Below are positions 16,235-24,108 of a stretch of DNA of 51,526 nt, piece by piece. Each line of letters opens with the position of its first letter. Position 1 is the stretch's first letter. The notes under the pieces were generated by a model. It saw nothing but the letters and a program-made list of their open reading frames with translations. It ran no database searches and was not told the DNA's origin. This stretch comes from Gemmatimonadota bacterium (lineage in GTDB: Bacteria; Gemmatimonadota; Gemmatimonadetes; Longimicrobiales; Gaopeijiaceae), in contig JAGWBP010000023.1 of assembly GCA_021295835.1 (NCBI GenBank), forward strand, positions 1 through 51,526, given 5' to 3'. A program made the translations under genes and the position numbers.

Positions 16235-17182
16235 GTGGGCGCGACGGGGTACCGGTGGATCGAGGGGTGGTCGTGGGGCGACTGCATCTACATGACGGTC
16301 ATCACCATCTCGGCCGTGGGCTTCCACGAGGTCCGCCCCCTGAGCGACGCGGGCCGGTATTGGACCACCTTCGTGCTCGGCGGCGGGCTCACGGGGCTCG
16401 GCATGTGGTTCGCCGTGGTGACCGCCTCGATGGTGCGGATGGATCTCGGCAACTATGCGAGGCGGCGAAATATGAAGCGAATCAAGAAGCTGGAGGGTCA
16501 CGTCGTCGTCTGCGGCGGCGGACGCATGGGCATCCAACTGGTGCGCCAGCTCGACGCGTCGGGGCAGGCGTTCGTGGTGATCGACCGGGACCCGGAGGCC
16601 AAGCGGGCGATCTGCGCGGCTTCCTCCGACGCGATCGTGGTCACCGACAACGCGACCGACGACAAGGTGCTGCTGCGGGCCGGGATTGAGCGCGCCAGGG
16701 GGCTGGTGACGTGCCTGTCCGCAGACGCAGACAACCTCTACCTCTGCCTCTCGGCGCGGCATCTCAATTCGGAGCTGGTGGTGGTGGCGCGCGCGGACGG
16801 CCAGTCGGCGGTGCGGAAGATGTACCGCGCCGGCGCCGACCATGTGGTGAGCCCCAACCACACGAGCGCCGTCTGGGCCGCTTCCATCCTGGTGCGTCCA
16901 GCCGTGGCCGCTGTCCTCGACGTCGCTCAGCCGGGCTCCCACCTCGGGCGACAGGTCGACGTGGCCACCGTGGGCCGCGACTCCCCGCTGGTCGGCCGTA
17001 CGCTCGCCGAGGCGAACATACCCGACCAGTCGGGGCTCGTGGTCATTGGGCTGCGAAGGGCCGACGGAGGCGGGAGCGTGGAGCTGAACCCGCCGGCTTC
17101 GGCGGTTCTCGAGGCGGGCGACGACCTGATCGTCATGGGCGACGACCGGCAGGTGACGACGCTGCGGAGCTACGTCGGGTAG
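16235..17182 (+). CDS. Potassium channel with TrkA-N/RCK domains
   Basis: 315 residues from GTG 16235, the first conventional start in this frame. A two-helix pore module carries the selectivity-filter-like TISAVGFHE (24-32). Then come the second helix (WTTFVLGGGLTGLGMWFAVV), an RCK/TrkA-N Rossmann domain with GGGRMG (94-99) and VIDRD (115-119), and a TrkA-C domain in the last 85 residues (VATVGRDSPLVGRTLAEANI). It would pass potassium with gating by a bound nucleotide or ion. The first transmembrane helix is encoded upstream of this start (16185-16235), so the real start is probably earlier and hidden by a frameshift, or uses a rare codon. Confidence 0.85.
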   Translation: MGATGYRWIEGWSWGDCIYMTVITISAVGFHEVRPLSDAGRYWTTFVLGGGLTGLGMWFAVVTASMVRMDLGNYARRRNMKRIKKLEGHVVVCGGGRMGIQLVRQLDASGQAFVVIDRDPEAKRAICAASSDAIVVTDNATDDKVLLRAGIERARGLVTCLSADADNLYLCLSARHLNSELVVVARADGQSAVRKMYRAGADHVVSPNHTSAVWAASILVRPAVAAVLDVAQPGSHLGRQVDVATVGRDSPLVGRTLAEANIPDQSGLVVIGLRRADGGGSVELNPPASAVLEAGDDLIVMGDDRQVTTLRSYVG

Positions 17183-17299
17183 CGCTGCGAGGGTGTCGGA
17201 TTCCGCTAGATTGGCCGCAGATCGCGGCGCTGGGAGCTGGTCGCGCTCGGGAGTCGCGCGACACACACGCACGCTGAAGGCGAGCAGGGAAGGCGAACG

Positions 17300-17884
17300 A
17301 TGCGCAGAATCACCTTGGCGGCCGCGACGGCCGCCGCGCTCGGAATGGCCGCGCCGGACAACGCCGCAGCCCAGGATACGGACGGCCTCGTCAGAGTCGG
17401 GGCGATGGCTCCCGACTTCGAGCTGAATGGGGCGACGCGCCACGGCGTCCTCCGCGAGAAGATACGGCTGAGCGACTACCGCGGCGAAACGGTGGTCCTA
17501 GCCTTCTTCTTCAGGGTTAGGACACGTGGCTGAACGGCTCAGATGAGAGCGTACCGTGATCAGTACGCAGAGCTCTTCAACGAAGGCCGCAACGTGGTTC
17601 TGATGGCGATCTCCAACGACTCGGCGGAGGCGGGCGCGTCGTGGCTGAAGGACGAGGATTTTCCCTACCTCTTCGGCAGCGACCCCGACAGCGGCGCCTT
17701 TGCGGCATTCGGCGGCGCGCCCCGAGACGGCGGCATGGTGGGGAGCCGCGCCGTGATCGTGGTCGGGCCGGACGGCCGCGTGGCCAAGGTGGTCCCCCAC
17801 TCCAACCAGGTGGATCCAGAGGCCTACTCGGAGCTGGCGGCCGTGATCGACAAGGTGACGCCGGAGACGGAGGAGGGGTCCTGA
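17300..17884 (+). CDS. Secreted peroxiredoxin, candidate selenoprotein with in-frame TGA at the catalytic position
   Basis: 194 residues if TGA 17531-17533 is read as selenocysteine (residue 78). Start ATG 17300 has AGGGAAGG upstream. A signal peptide (MRRITLAAATAAALG to NAAAQ) precedes an AhpC/TSA thioredoxin fold: GAMAPDFELNG, VVLAFFFRVRTRG-stop-TAQMRAYRDQYAEL, then VLMAISNDS, FPYLFGSDP, and GSRAVIVVGPDGRVAKVVPH. In the family the motif is ART-x-GCT-x-QM with the peroxidatic Cys directly after Gly; here that codon is TGA. The frame is unbroken on both sides and there is no other cysteine. A hairpin fitting a bacterial SECIS follows. The alternative is a simple nonsense mutation, with two pieces 17300-17533 and 17543-17884. 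Selenocysteine use would reduce peroxides in the periplasm. Confidence 0.8.
17549..17568 (+). promoter_or_regulatory. Candidate bacterial SECIS hairpin
   Basis: A perfect 6-bp stem, GCGTAC (17549-17554) with GTACGC (17563-17568), encloses the 8-base loop CGTGATCA. A weaker outer GAG/CTC pairing is possible at 17545-17547 with 17573-17575. The loop begins 21 bases after the TGA codon and has a G in its second position. Both agree with the known rules for SelB-binding SECIS elements (G among the first two loop bases, roughly 16-37 bases from UGA). It lies inside the coding sequence, as bacterial SECIS elements do. Confidence 0.65.
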
Positions 17885-18486
17885 AGGAGCGCCTCGACGG
17901 CCTCGACGAGCTCCTGGTCGGGCCCTGCGCCGGTTGAGACCACTCGTCCTTCTCCGTCCACCAGCACCACGATCGCTGTTGTGAGTGCCCTGTAGGCCCT
18001 CACGGCCTCGCCGCTCGCGTCGTAGACGTAGGGGTAACCGTGCGAGTGCCGCTCCACATGGCGGCGCACCCTGCGGCGCGACTGCGAGACCGCCACGGCG
18101 ACCGCCACCACGCTGACCTGTTCCCCGAAGCGCTCCTGAACGCGGTTGATCTCCGGCTGCAGAGCCTCGCACTGCTCGCACCACGACGCCCAGAACTCGA
18201 TTAGCGCTGGGCGCCCGCCGATGACCTCGAGGAGCGAGACGGAGTTGCCCCCCATGTCCTCGACGAGAGCGTCCGGTGCTGGCGTGCCGGGGCGGAGCCC
18301 GAGTCCGTTGGAGCTCTCCTGCGCGGCGGAGGCCAGGGGGATCGCCCAGGCCAGGGCGGCGGCGGGAGCGATGGCTGCGAGGACCACGAGGACGACGCAC
18401 GCAGGAGTCCGTGGGCGGGCGCTCCATATGGTCCCGGGCCACTCCGGCGCCTCTCTCGGCGTTGTCCTACGGTCGAATGGTGCCAA
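17824..18486 (-). CDS. TlpA-like thioredoxin-fold protein
   Basis: 220 residues if started at TTG 18486, which has AAGGGAG four bases upstream. GTG 18387 is an alternative, and the frame stays open to 18657. An N-terminal hydrophobic segment (VVLVVLAAIAPAAALAWAIP) exports or anchors the protein. The redoxin domain follows (RPGTPAPDALVEDMGGNSVS), with catalytic Cys103 and Cys106 in WASWCEQC, and a late DGEGRVVSTG strand. It probably reduces disulfides or delivers electrons in the periplasm, perhaps for cytochrome c maturation. Its 3' end overlaps the peroxiredoxin gene by 61 bases in convergent orientation. The pair could form a redox couple, which is inference. Confidence 0.8.
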   Translation of the reverse strand: MAPFDRRTTPREAPEWPGTIWSARPRTPACVVLVVLAAIAPAAALAWAIPLASAAQESSNGLGLRPGTPAPDALVEDMGGNSVSLLEVIGGRPALIEFWASWCEQCEALQPEINRVQERFGEQVSVVAVAVAVSQSRRRVRRHVERHSHGYPYVYDASGEAVRAYRALTTAIVVLVDGEGRVVSTGAGPDQELVEAVEALLQDPSSVSGVTLSITAASSE

Positions 18487-18534
18487 GATTCTCCCTTGGA
18501 TGCGTTTCGCCGGCGCGGTGCCTCGCCGCTCCCG

Positions 18535-18562
18535 GTGTTCGCGCGGTCTTGTCCACGGACAG
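18535..18562 (-). repeat. Dispersed intergenic repeat, solo end copy (minus orientation)
   Basis: Read on the minus strand from 18562 it begins CTGTCCGTGGACAAGACC, sharing GTCCGTGGACA with the copy at 12431. It agrees at about 21 of 28 positions over the outer end. It lies between the divergent TlpA-like and secreted-protein genes. Confidence 0.5.
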
Positions 18563-18596
18563 GCAACTCGCTCAAGCAGAAATGGAAAGGTAACCG

Positions 18597-19370
18597 ATGC
18601 CGACACAACGACTCGCCGCCGCATGGCTTCTCGGTCTCGCCTTCGCCATCGCACCACCGGGACTGGCAGCCCAGGAATACGAAGTCCCCGACTCGCTGGC
18701 CCGGTTTGGCCTGCCCGACGATCCCGGGGACGTTCCCCGCTACGTCGTTACGAGGGACCTGCCTATCTATCATGTCTTCAGGGTCGGGTGCCCTTCCGAT
18801 AGCGGGTGGGCCGCCGCCGCCCTTGACGCGCTGGAAGAGGCGGCGGAGACGGACAGTGTCGTGCGGTCGAGACTGACCGGGAGCCTCGGAACCAGGGTCG
18901 TATCCGGGGACGTGTGTCCTTCCGACCTGCCCAGGTTCGAGTATTGGCTGGCGGGCAGGCTGCGCCGGCAGTGGAGCGACGGCGTCCTGGGTGACGAAGC
19001 CAATGACTCCAGGGGCTCGCCGCTATTCCTGATGTCCTATATCTCGTTGTCGGACGATCCGGCCACGCGCACTCTGGTTCGACGCATCGCCATGGACTCC
19101 ACGGTTACGGATACCTGGCGCAGCCAGGCTGCCAGGACCATGGTGACCCAGCGGTACGGAGAGGACCTGGGCGGGAAGGACCTCGCAAGTGACCCACGCT
19201 ACGAGGAAGCTGTCCGGTCGGTGCTGGCCGACCTGGCGTCCGGGCCGCCGCTTCCCGAGTTTTCGGGCCAGATGGAGGAGTGGCTCGGGAACGTGGAGGC
19301 TCAGCGCGAGCGCGAGGAGGCTCTGAGGGTTGAGCGTCTGGAGGGCTGGGCCCGACCCGAGATCCGCTGA
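18597..19370 (+). CDS. Secreted protein of unknown function
   Basis: 257 residues from ATG 18597, preceded by GGAAAGG. A clear signal peptide (LAAAWLLGLAFAIAPPGLAA, cleavage near AAQ-EY). The mature part is mostly helical with two cysteines (in VGCPSD and DVCPSD) that may form a disulfide. A pattern of repeated short helices (TRTLVRRIAMDSTVTDTWRS, ARTMVTQRYGED) suggests a HEAT-like or alpha-solenoid fold. It ends in a Glu/Arg-rich helix (VEAQREREEALRVERLEGW). I do not recognise a family. It is divergent from the TlpA-like gene. Confidence 0.7.
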   Translation: MPTQRLAAAWLLGLAFAIAPPGLAAQEYEVPDSLARFGLPDDPGDVPRYVVTRDLPIYHVFRVGCPSDSGWAAAALDALEEAAETDSVVRSRLTGSLGTRVVSGDVCPSDLPRFEYWLAGRLRRQWSDGVLGDEANDSRGSPLFLMSYISLSDDPATRTLVRRIAMDSTVTDTWRSQAARTMVTQRYGEDLGGKDLASDPRYEEAVRSVLADLASGPPLPEFSGQMEEWLGNVEAQREREEALRVERLEGWARPEIR

Positions 19371-19461
19371 TGTGCAACAAGCCGGTACGGGATGTGACCA
19401 CGTACGAGTTGACCTTTTTTCCGAGCCGAGACTGACCGCTCCTGGCGGGACGGGCTGTCCG

Positions 19462-20187
19462 CTACAGGTTGTATCCGGTCTGGACGAAGTAGTACTGCGC
19501 CACTCCCAGCATGACAACGGCCGCCACCCGCTTGACGGCTACCATCCACCTACCGGCCCGTGGCAGACGCGACAGCGTCCCCGAAGAGAGCCCCACCGCC
19601 ACCAGGAGCGCCGTCATCCCCAGGGAGAAGACGAAGAGGTAGGCGAATCCCATGAACCCGGCGCGCGTGGCGGCGACCCATGCGAGCACGGCTGCGAAGG
19701 CGGGCGCCCCGCACGGAGCGGCCACAACTCCCGAAGTCGCCCCCAGCACGAAGACGGCTCCGTACGATCCTCCGTCGCGAACCCCGGCCCAGGCCGCCAA
19801 GCGCTGCGGCACCCGCACCGGAATCACGTCGAGCATGGCCAGCGCGAAGACAAGGAGGAGGTTGCCGATGGCCAGCAGCGCCCAGGGGCTGGCGCTCACC
19901 GTGCCGAAGAGGGTGCCGGTGAGTCCCGCCAAGAGCCCGAGCGCGGCGTAGAGCAGCGCCATGCCCGTGACGTAGGTCATGGTGAGCCCGAGGGTGCGTC
20001 GCCAGGGCTGCCCGTCGCGCGCGGTCCCCGAGATGACCGACGCGGTAATGGGTATCATGGGGTAGACGCAGGGGGTAAGGCTCGTGGCAACGCCTGCGCC
20101 GAAGAGGACCACGAGGGCGAGGAGGGGGCTTGCGGCGAGCGCCTCGGAGAGCCCCCCGGCTGCCTCCTGAGATGGAAACGCGCTCAT
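19462..20187 (-). CDS. CcdA/DsbD-type transmembrane thiol:disulfide transporter
   Basis: 241 residues with six predicted membrane helices (such as PLLALVVLFGAGVATSL and GMALLYAALGLLAGLTGTLF). The two redox cysteines of the DsbD membrane domain are present: Cys40 in TPCVYPMIP and Cys159 in AAPCGAPA, at corresponding positions of the two inverted halves. It carries reducing power from cytoplasmic thioredoxin to the periplasm and lacks the soluble alpha and gamma domains of full DsbD. Partners could be the TlpA-like protein at 17.8-18.5 kb and haem attachment to the cytochromes of the act operon, which is divergent and begins 220 bases away. Confidence 0.9.
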   Translation of the reverse strand: MSAFPSQEAAGGLSEALAASPLLALVVLFGAGVATSLTPCVYPMIPITASVISGTARDGQPWRRTLGLTMTYVTGMALLYAALGLLAGLTGTLFGTVSASPWALLAIGNLLLVFALAMLDVIPVRVPQRLAAWAGVRDGGSYGAVFVLGATSGVVAAPCGAPAFAAVLAWVAATRAGFMGFAYLFVFSLGMTALLVAVGLSSGTLSRLPRAGRWMVAVKRVAAVVMLGVAQYYFVQTGYNL

Positions 20188-20410
20188 CGCCGGACCCTCC
20201 GTAGGTGGCGGTTAGAGTGGCGCGAAGGAAGGCCACAGCCTAAACGTAAGGCCGCAGCCAGGCTGCGTTCCCGCGAGGTCGACCGCGAGGCAGCGGATCC
20301 GTGCGGCCGTTCGTTGACACGCCCCAAGCGCAGACTCTACCTTTCCTCGGCGCGACAGGTGCGCTTGGGATTCCACTTCTACCCTCTACCGACCCGCCAG
20401 CGGGTCCGCG

Positions 20411-20989
20411 ATGCCGACTCCGCGAACGCGCAAGCTGTGGCTGGCAGTATCGGCAGGGACATTCGCCCTGCTTCTCGTCGCCGTTACCGTCGGCTTCAGA
20501 CGGCCCCCCGTCGAGACCCCGGTAGCCCAGGTCGGGGAGCTGGACCCCACCTCCCAGCCGATCCAGTTCCCCCACGACACGCACGCCGGGCAGTTCACGA
20601 TGTCGTGCCAGTACTGCCACTTCTCGGCCGAGCGCTCGGTGGACGCTGGCATCCCGCCCGTCTCGCTCTGCATCGGCTGTCACCTCGAGGGGATCGTCGG
20701 TGGTCGCACCGAGCAGGCCCAGGCGGAGATCGGCAAGCTGCGCAGCTACTACGCGGCCGGGACTCCGATCCCGTGGAAGCGCATCTACAAGGCGAGCGAC
20801 CACGTCCACTTTCCCCACATGCGTCACGTCGCGGCCGGGGTGACGTGCCAGACGTGCCACGGGGAGGTGCAGGAGATGGGCGTGCTGGAGGTGGTGGCGC
20901 CCGAGGCGGGCGATCTGCGGATGGGCTGGTGCGTCTCCTGCCACCTGGAGCGCGGCGTCTCCCGGGACTGTACGGTATGCCACTACTAG
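20411..20989 (+). CDS. actA: Alternative complex III subunit ActA, pentahaem cytochrome c
   Basis: 192 residues from ATG 20411. One N-terminal membrane anchor (LWLAVSAGTFALLLVAVTVG) is followed by a periplasmic domain with five CxxCH haem motifs at residues 66-70, 87-91, 146-150, 174-178 and 187-191 (CQYCH, CIGCH, CQTCH, CVSCH, CTVCH). The IQFPHDTHAG and VHFPHMRHV histidines resemble the distal haem ligands of the cytochrome c7/c3-like fold. In alternative complex III it passes electrons between the iron-sulfur subunit and downstream cytochromes. First gene of a six-gene operon; the next start is eight bases after its stop. Confidence 0.93.
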   Translation: MPTPRTRKLWLAVSAGTFALLLVAVTVGFRRPPVETPVAQVGELDPTSQPIQFPHDTHAGQFTMSCQYCHFSAERSVDAGIPPVSLCIGCHLEGIVGGRTEQAQAEIGKLRSYYAAGTPIPWKRIYKASDHVHFPHMRHVAAGVTCQTCHGEVQEMGVLEVVAPEAGDLRMGWCVSCHLERGVSRDCTVCHY

Positions 20990-20996
20990 CAACCCG

Positions 20997-23900
20997 ATGA
21001 GCGGCCTCGAACGGCGCGACTTCCTGAAGGTCGTCGGGGTAGGCGGCGCCGGTGCCGCGGCCGCCGGATGCTCGACCGACAAGGTTGAGCGGCTGATTCC
21101 CTACGTCGTGCCCCCGGAGGAGATCACTCCCGGCGTCGCGACCTGGTACGCATCCACCTGCGGCGAGTGCGAGGGCGCCTGCGGGATCCGGGTGCGCACC
21201 CGCGAGGGCCGCGCAGTCATGATCGAGGGAAACCCCGACCACCCACTCTCCCGAGGCGGTCTCTGCTCCCGCGGGGTAGCGGCGCTGCAGGGGCTCTACA
21301 ACCCCGATCGCGTCGCATCGCCGCTCCGCGCGACCTCGGACGGCTTCGAGCCCGTCAGTTGGGACCACGCGCTGGAGCTCCTCGCCGAGCGGCTGGGAAC
21401 CGGCGGGCGCTCGGTCTTCCTGACCGGTCGCAAGGGGCCGGCGGAGGGCCACGTCCTGGACCGCTTCGCGGCGGCCGTCGGCGGACGCAGAGTCGTCTAC
21501 GATCCCCTCCACGACTCGGCTCTGCGCGAAGCGGTGGGCATCGCCTTCGGGGTGAACGCGCTGCCGAGCTACAACATCGCGGCGGCAGATTTCCTCGTCT
21601 CCTTCGGGGCCGACTTCCTCGAGACATGGCTCTCGCCGGTCCGCTTCGCCGCCGACTTCGCGGCGATGCATGGTGTGGACCACGGGGCCAAGGGCAAGTT
21701 CGTATTCGTCGGGCCGAGGCTCTCGCTCACCGGACAGAACGCCGACGAGTGGATCCCCGCCAAGGCAGGCTCGGAGGGAAGGATCGCTCTGGCGGTGGCG
21801 GGCGAGCTGGTTCGGCGCGGTGGAGACGCCGGACCGTACAGCGGCATGGTGGCGCAGCACACACTCGAGGACGCCGCCCGCGACGCCGGGGTCGAGGTCG
21901 AGGCGCTGTCGTCGCTGGCCGACCACTTCTCGACCGGATCCGCCCTCGCGCTCGGTCCCGGCCTGGCCGGACACCACGAGCGGGCCCTGGCGTCGAATCT
22001 GGCGGTCCTCATCCTGAACGCGGCCGCCGGGAGCCTGGGGCGGACGCTCACCGTCTCCGCGACCCCCGAAGCCGAGGCCTCCTCCTATGGGGCCGTGGTG
22101 GATTGTGTCCGCGAGATGGGATCGGGCGCCTACGGCGTGGCCGTTGTCTCCGGGACCAACCCGGCGTACGCGCTGCCGCCCGACGCGGGCTTCCGGGACG
22201 CCTTCGCGAAGGTGCCCTTCAAGGTCGCCTTCGCCACGGCGATCGACGAGACTGCGGCGATGGCCGACCTGGTGCTCCCCAGCGCTCAGGCGCTCGAGTC
22301 GTGGGGCGACAGCGCCGCCACGCTGCCCGCCAGCGATGACGGGGCCGCGCGGTCGGTCTACTCGGTACAACAGCCCGTGATGCGCACGGTCCCACTCTTC
22401 GACGCCCGCCCGATGGCGGACGTGCTCCTCGAGACGGGTCGCCGCCTCGGCCACGACCTGGGTGCGCCGACCCTCAGGGAGTACATCCGCTCGGTCCACC
22501 CGGCCACCCTTCCGGGAGGCGCGGGGGAGGGGGATGCGGCGCTGGCGGCCGAAGCCAGGTGGCGGGAGGCGCTCAGGGCTGGCTTTCTGACCTACGGGGG
22601 CGACGCGGAGCAGGTGTCGGCGATGATCCGCCCGAGCAGGGCGGTCGACTTCGACCTTCCCTCGATCTCAGGCGACGGCCATCTGACCCTCCTGGTACAC
22701 CCCTCGCCGCGCTTCGGCGACGGCAGCCACTCCAACAGCCCCTGGCTGCAGGAGCTCCCGGACCCGGTCTCGAAGGTGATGTGGCAGTCGTGGCTGGAAA
22801 TGAACCCCGCCACGGGCGAGCGCATGGGGCTGCGGAGCGGCGATGTCGTGCGCGTGGCCACCGGGCAGGGCGAGGTGGAGCTCCGCGTCTTCCTCTACCC
22901 GGGAATTCGCGAGGACGCGGTAGGAATTGCGATGGGCGGCGGCCACACGGACTACGGCCGCTTCGCCAACGGCAACGGGGTCAACCCGATGACGCTCCTG
23001 GCGAGTGCGTCGGACGCGGCCTCGGGGACGCTATCGCTGATTTCGACCACTGTCACGGTCACCCCGACAGGTGCCTGGCGGCGCCTCGCCTCGACCGAGG
23101 GGTCGAGCGACCAGGACAACCGCAACGTCGCCCCGGCGGTGGCCCTCGCCGCCCTCGGGCACGGGCATGCCAATGGGCACGGTGGCGGTCACAACGGCCA
23201 GCATGGCCACGGTCTCCACGAGCTTCAGGAGGCGGGCGGCTTCCAGGGCGTGCCGACCGAGGGACGCGCCGAGGACTTCCCCCTTCCGGGCTCGGACTTC
23301 GGCGAGTACGCCCAGGATCATCCCAGATGGGCGATGGCCGTCGATCTGGACAGGTGCAACGGGTGTGGCGCATGCATCACGGCCTGCCAGGCGGAGAACA
23401 ACATACCATGGGTGGGGGAGAACCAGGCGCTAATGGGGCGCGAGATGCACTGGCTGCGCATGGAGCGGTACTACGAGACGGTGGATGCCTCGCACTCCGG
23501 GCCGCTCGACATCCGCTTCCTGCCGATGCTCTGCCAGCACTGCAACAACGCGCCGTGCGAGCCCGTCTGCCCCGTCTTCGCGGCGTACCACACTCCGGAC
23601 GGCCTGAATGCCCAGGCGTACAACCGCTGCGTCGGGACCCGCTACTGCGCCAACAACTGCCCGTACAAGGTCCGGGTCTTCAACTGGTACAGGTACACCT
23701 CCGATCCGGAGAAGGGCGGGAACATCCCCGAGCCGATGAACTGGCAGTTCAATCCGGACGTCACCGTTCGCGACAACGGCGTCATGGAGAAGTGCACCTT
23801 CTGCGTGCAGCGCATCCGGGACGCCGGCAACCGCGCCCGGCTGGAGGGTCGCGAGGTGGCCGACGGCGAGGTCCGGACCGCCTGCCAGAGCGTCTGCCCG

Positions 23901-24068
23901 ACCCAGGTGATCAGCTTCGGCAACATCAAAGACCCGAAGTCGCGCACCAGGGCACTCGCCGAGGACGAACGCTCGTACCGGGTCCTCGACCCGCTCATCA
24001 ACACGCAGCCAGCCGTGCACTATCTCAAGAAGGTGGTCCACCACGAGGTGGAGGAGGGGCACCACTAG
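20997..24068 (+). CDS. actB: Alternative complex III subunit ActB, molybdopterin-like and iron-sulfur protein
   Basis: 1023 residues. The N-terminus has a Tat-like RRDFLKVVG motif and an AAAAGC lipobox-like end. Residues about 45-690 resemble a molybdopterin oxidoreductase catalytic subunit (YASTCGECEGACGIRVR, GNPDHPLSRGGLCSRGVAAL). In this family it binds no molybdenum cofactor. From about 780 a four-cluster ferredoxin domain follows: CNGCGACITAC, CQHCNNAPCEPVCP, CVGTRYCANNCPYKV, CTFCVQR and CQSVCP. The fused MopB plus NrfC-like arrangement is the ActB hallmark. A His/Gly-rich linker (GHGHANGHGGGHNGQHGHG, near residue 722-740) joins the halves. Confidence 0.95.
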   Translation: MSGLERRDFLKVVGVGGAGAAAAGCSTDKVERLIPYVVPPEEITPGVATWYASTCGECEGACGIRVRTREGRAVMIEGNPDHPLSRGGLCSRGVAALQGLYNPDRVASPLRATSDGFEPVSWDHALELLAERLGTGGRSVFLTGRKGPAEGHVLDRFAAAVGGRRVVYDPLHDSALREAVGIAFGVNALPSYNIAAADFLVSFGADFLETWLSPVRFAADFAAMHGVDHGAKGKFVFVGPRLSLTGQNADEWIPAKAGSEGRIALAVAGELVRRGGDAGPYSGMVAQHTLEDAARDAGVEVEALSSLADHFSTGSALALGPGLAGHHERALASNLAVLILNAAAGSLGRTLTVSATPEAEASSYGAVVDCVREMGSGAYGVAVVSGTNPAYALPPDAGFRDAFAKVPFKVAFATAIDETAAMADLVLPSAQALESWGDSAATLPASDDGAARSVYSVQQPVMRTVPLFDARPMADVLLETGRRLGHDLGAPTLREYIRSVHPATLPGGAGEGDAALAAEARWREALRAGFLTYGGDAEQVSAMIRPSRAVDFDLPSISGDGHLTLLVHPSPRFGDGSHSNSPWLQELPDPVSKVMWQSWLEMNPATGERMGLRSGDVVRVATGQGEVELRVFLYPGIREDAVGIAMGGGHTDYGRFANGNGVNPMTLLASASDAASGTLSLISTTVTVTPTGAWRRLASTEGSSDQDNRNVAPAVALAALGHGHANGHGGGHNGQHGHGLHELQEAGGFQGVPTEGRAEDFPLPGSDFGEYAQDHPRWAMAVDLDRCNGCGACITACQAENNIPWVGENQALMGREMHWLRMERYYETVDASHSGPLDIRFLPMLCQHCNNAPCEPVCPVFAAYHTPDGLNAQAYNRCVGTRYCANNCPYKVRVFNWYRYTSDPEKGGNIPEPMNWQFNPDVTVRDNGVMEKCTFCVQRIRDAGNRARLEGREVADGEVRTACQSVCPTQVISFGNIKDPKSRTRALAEDERSYRVLDPLINTQPAVHYLKKVVHHEVEEGHH

Positions 24069-24108
24069 GATGCGGGCCATCGAGCACCTTCCCAGGCCCG
24101 GCTAGGCG

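Noticed and set aside
17543..17884. Separate short gene starting at ATG 17543
   Set aside because: It would begin in the middle of the peroxiredoxin active-site helix. It is in frame with the upstream half, so the two are one gene interrupted by TGA.
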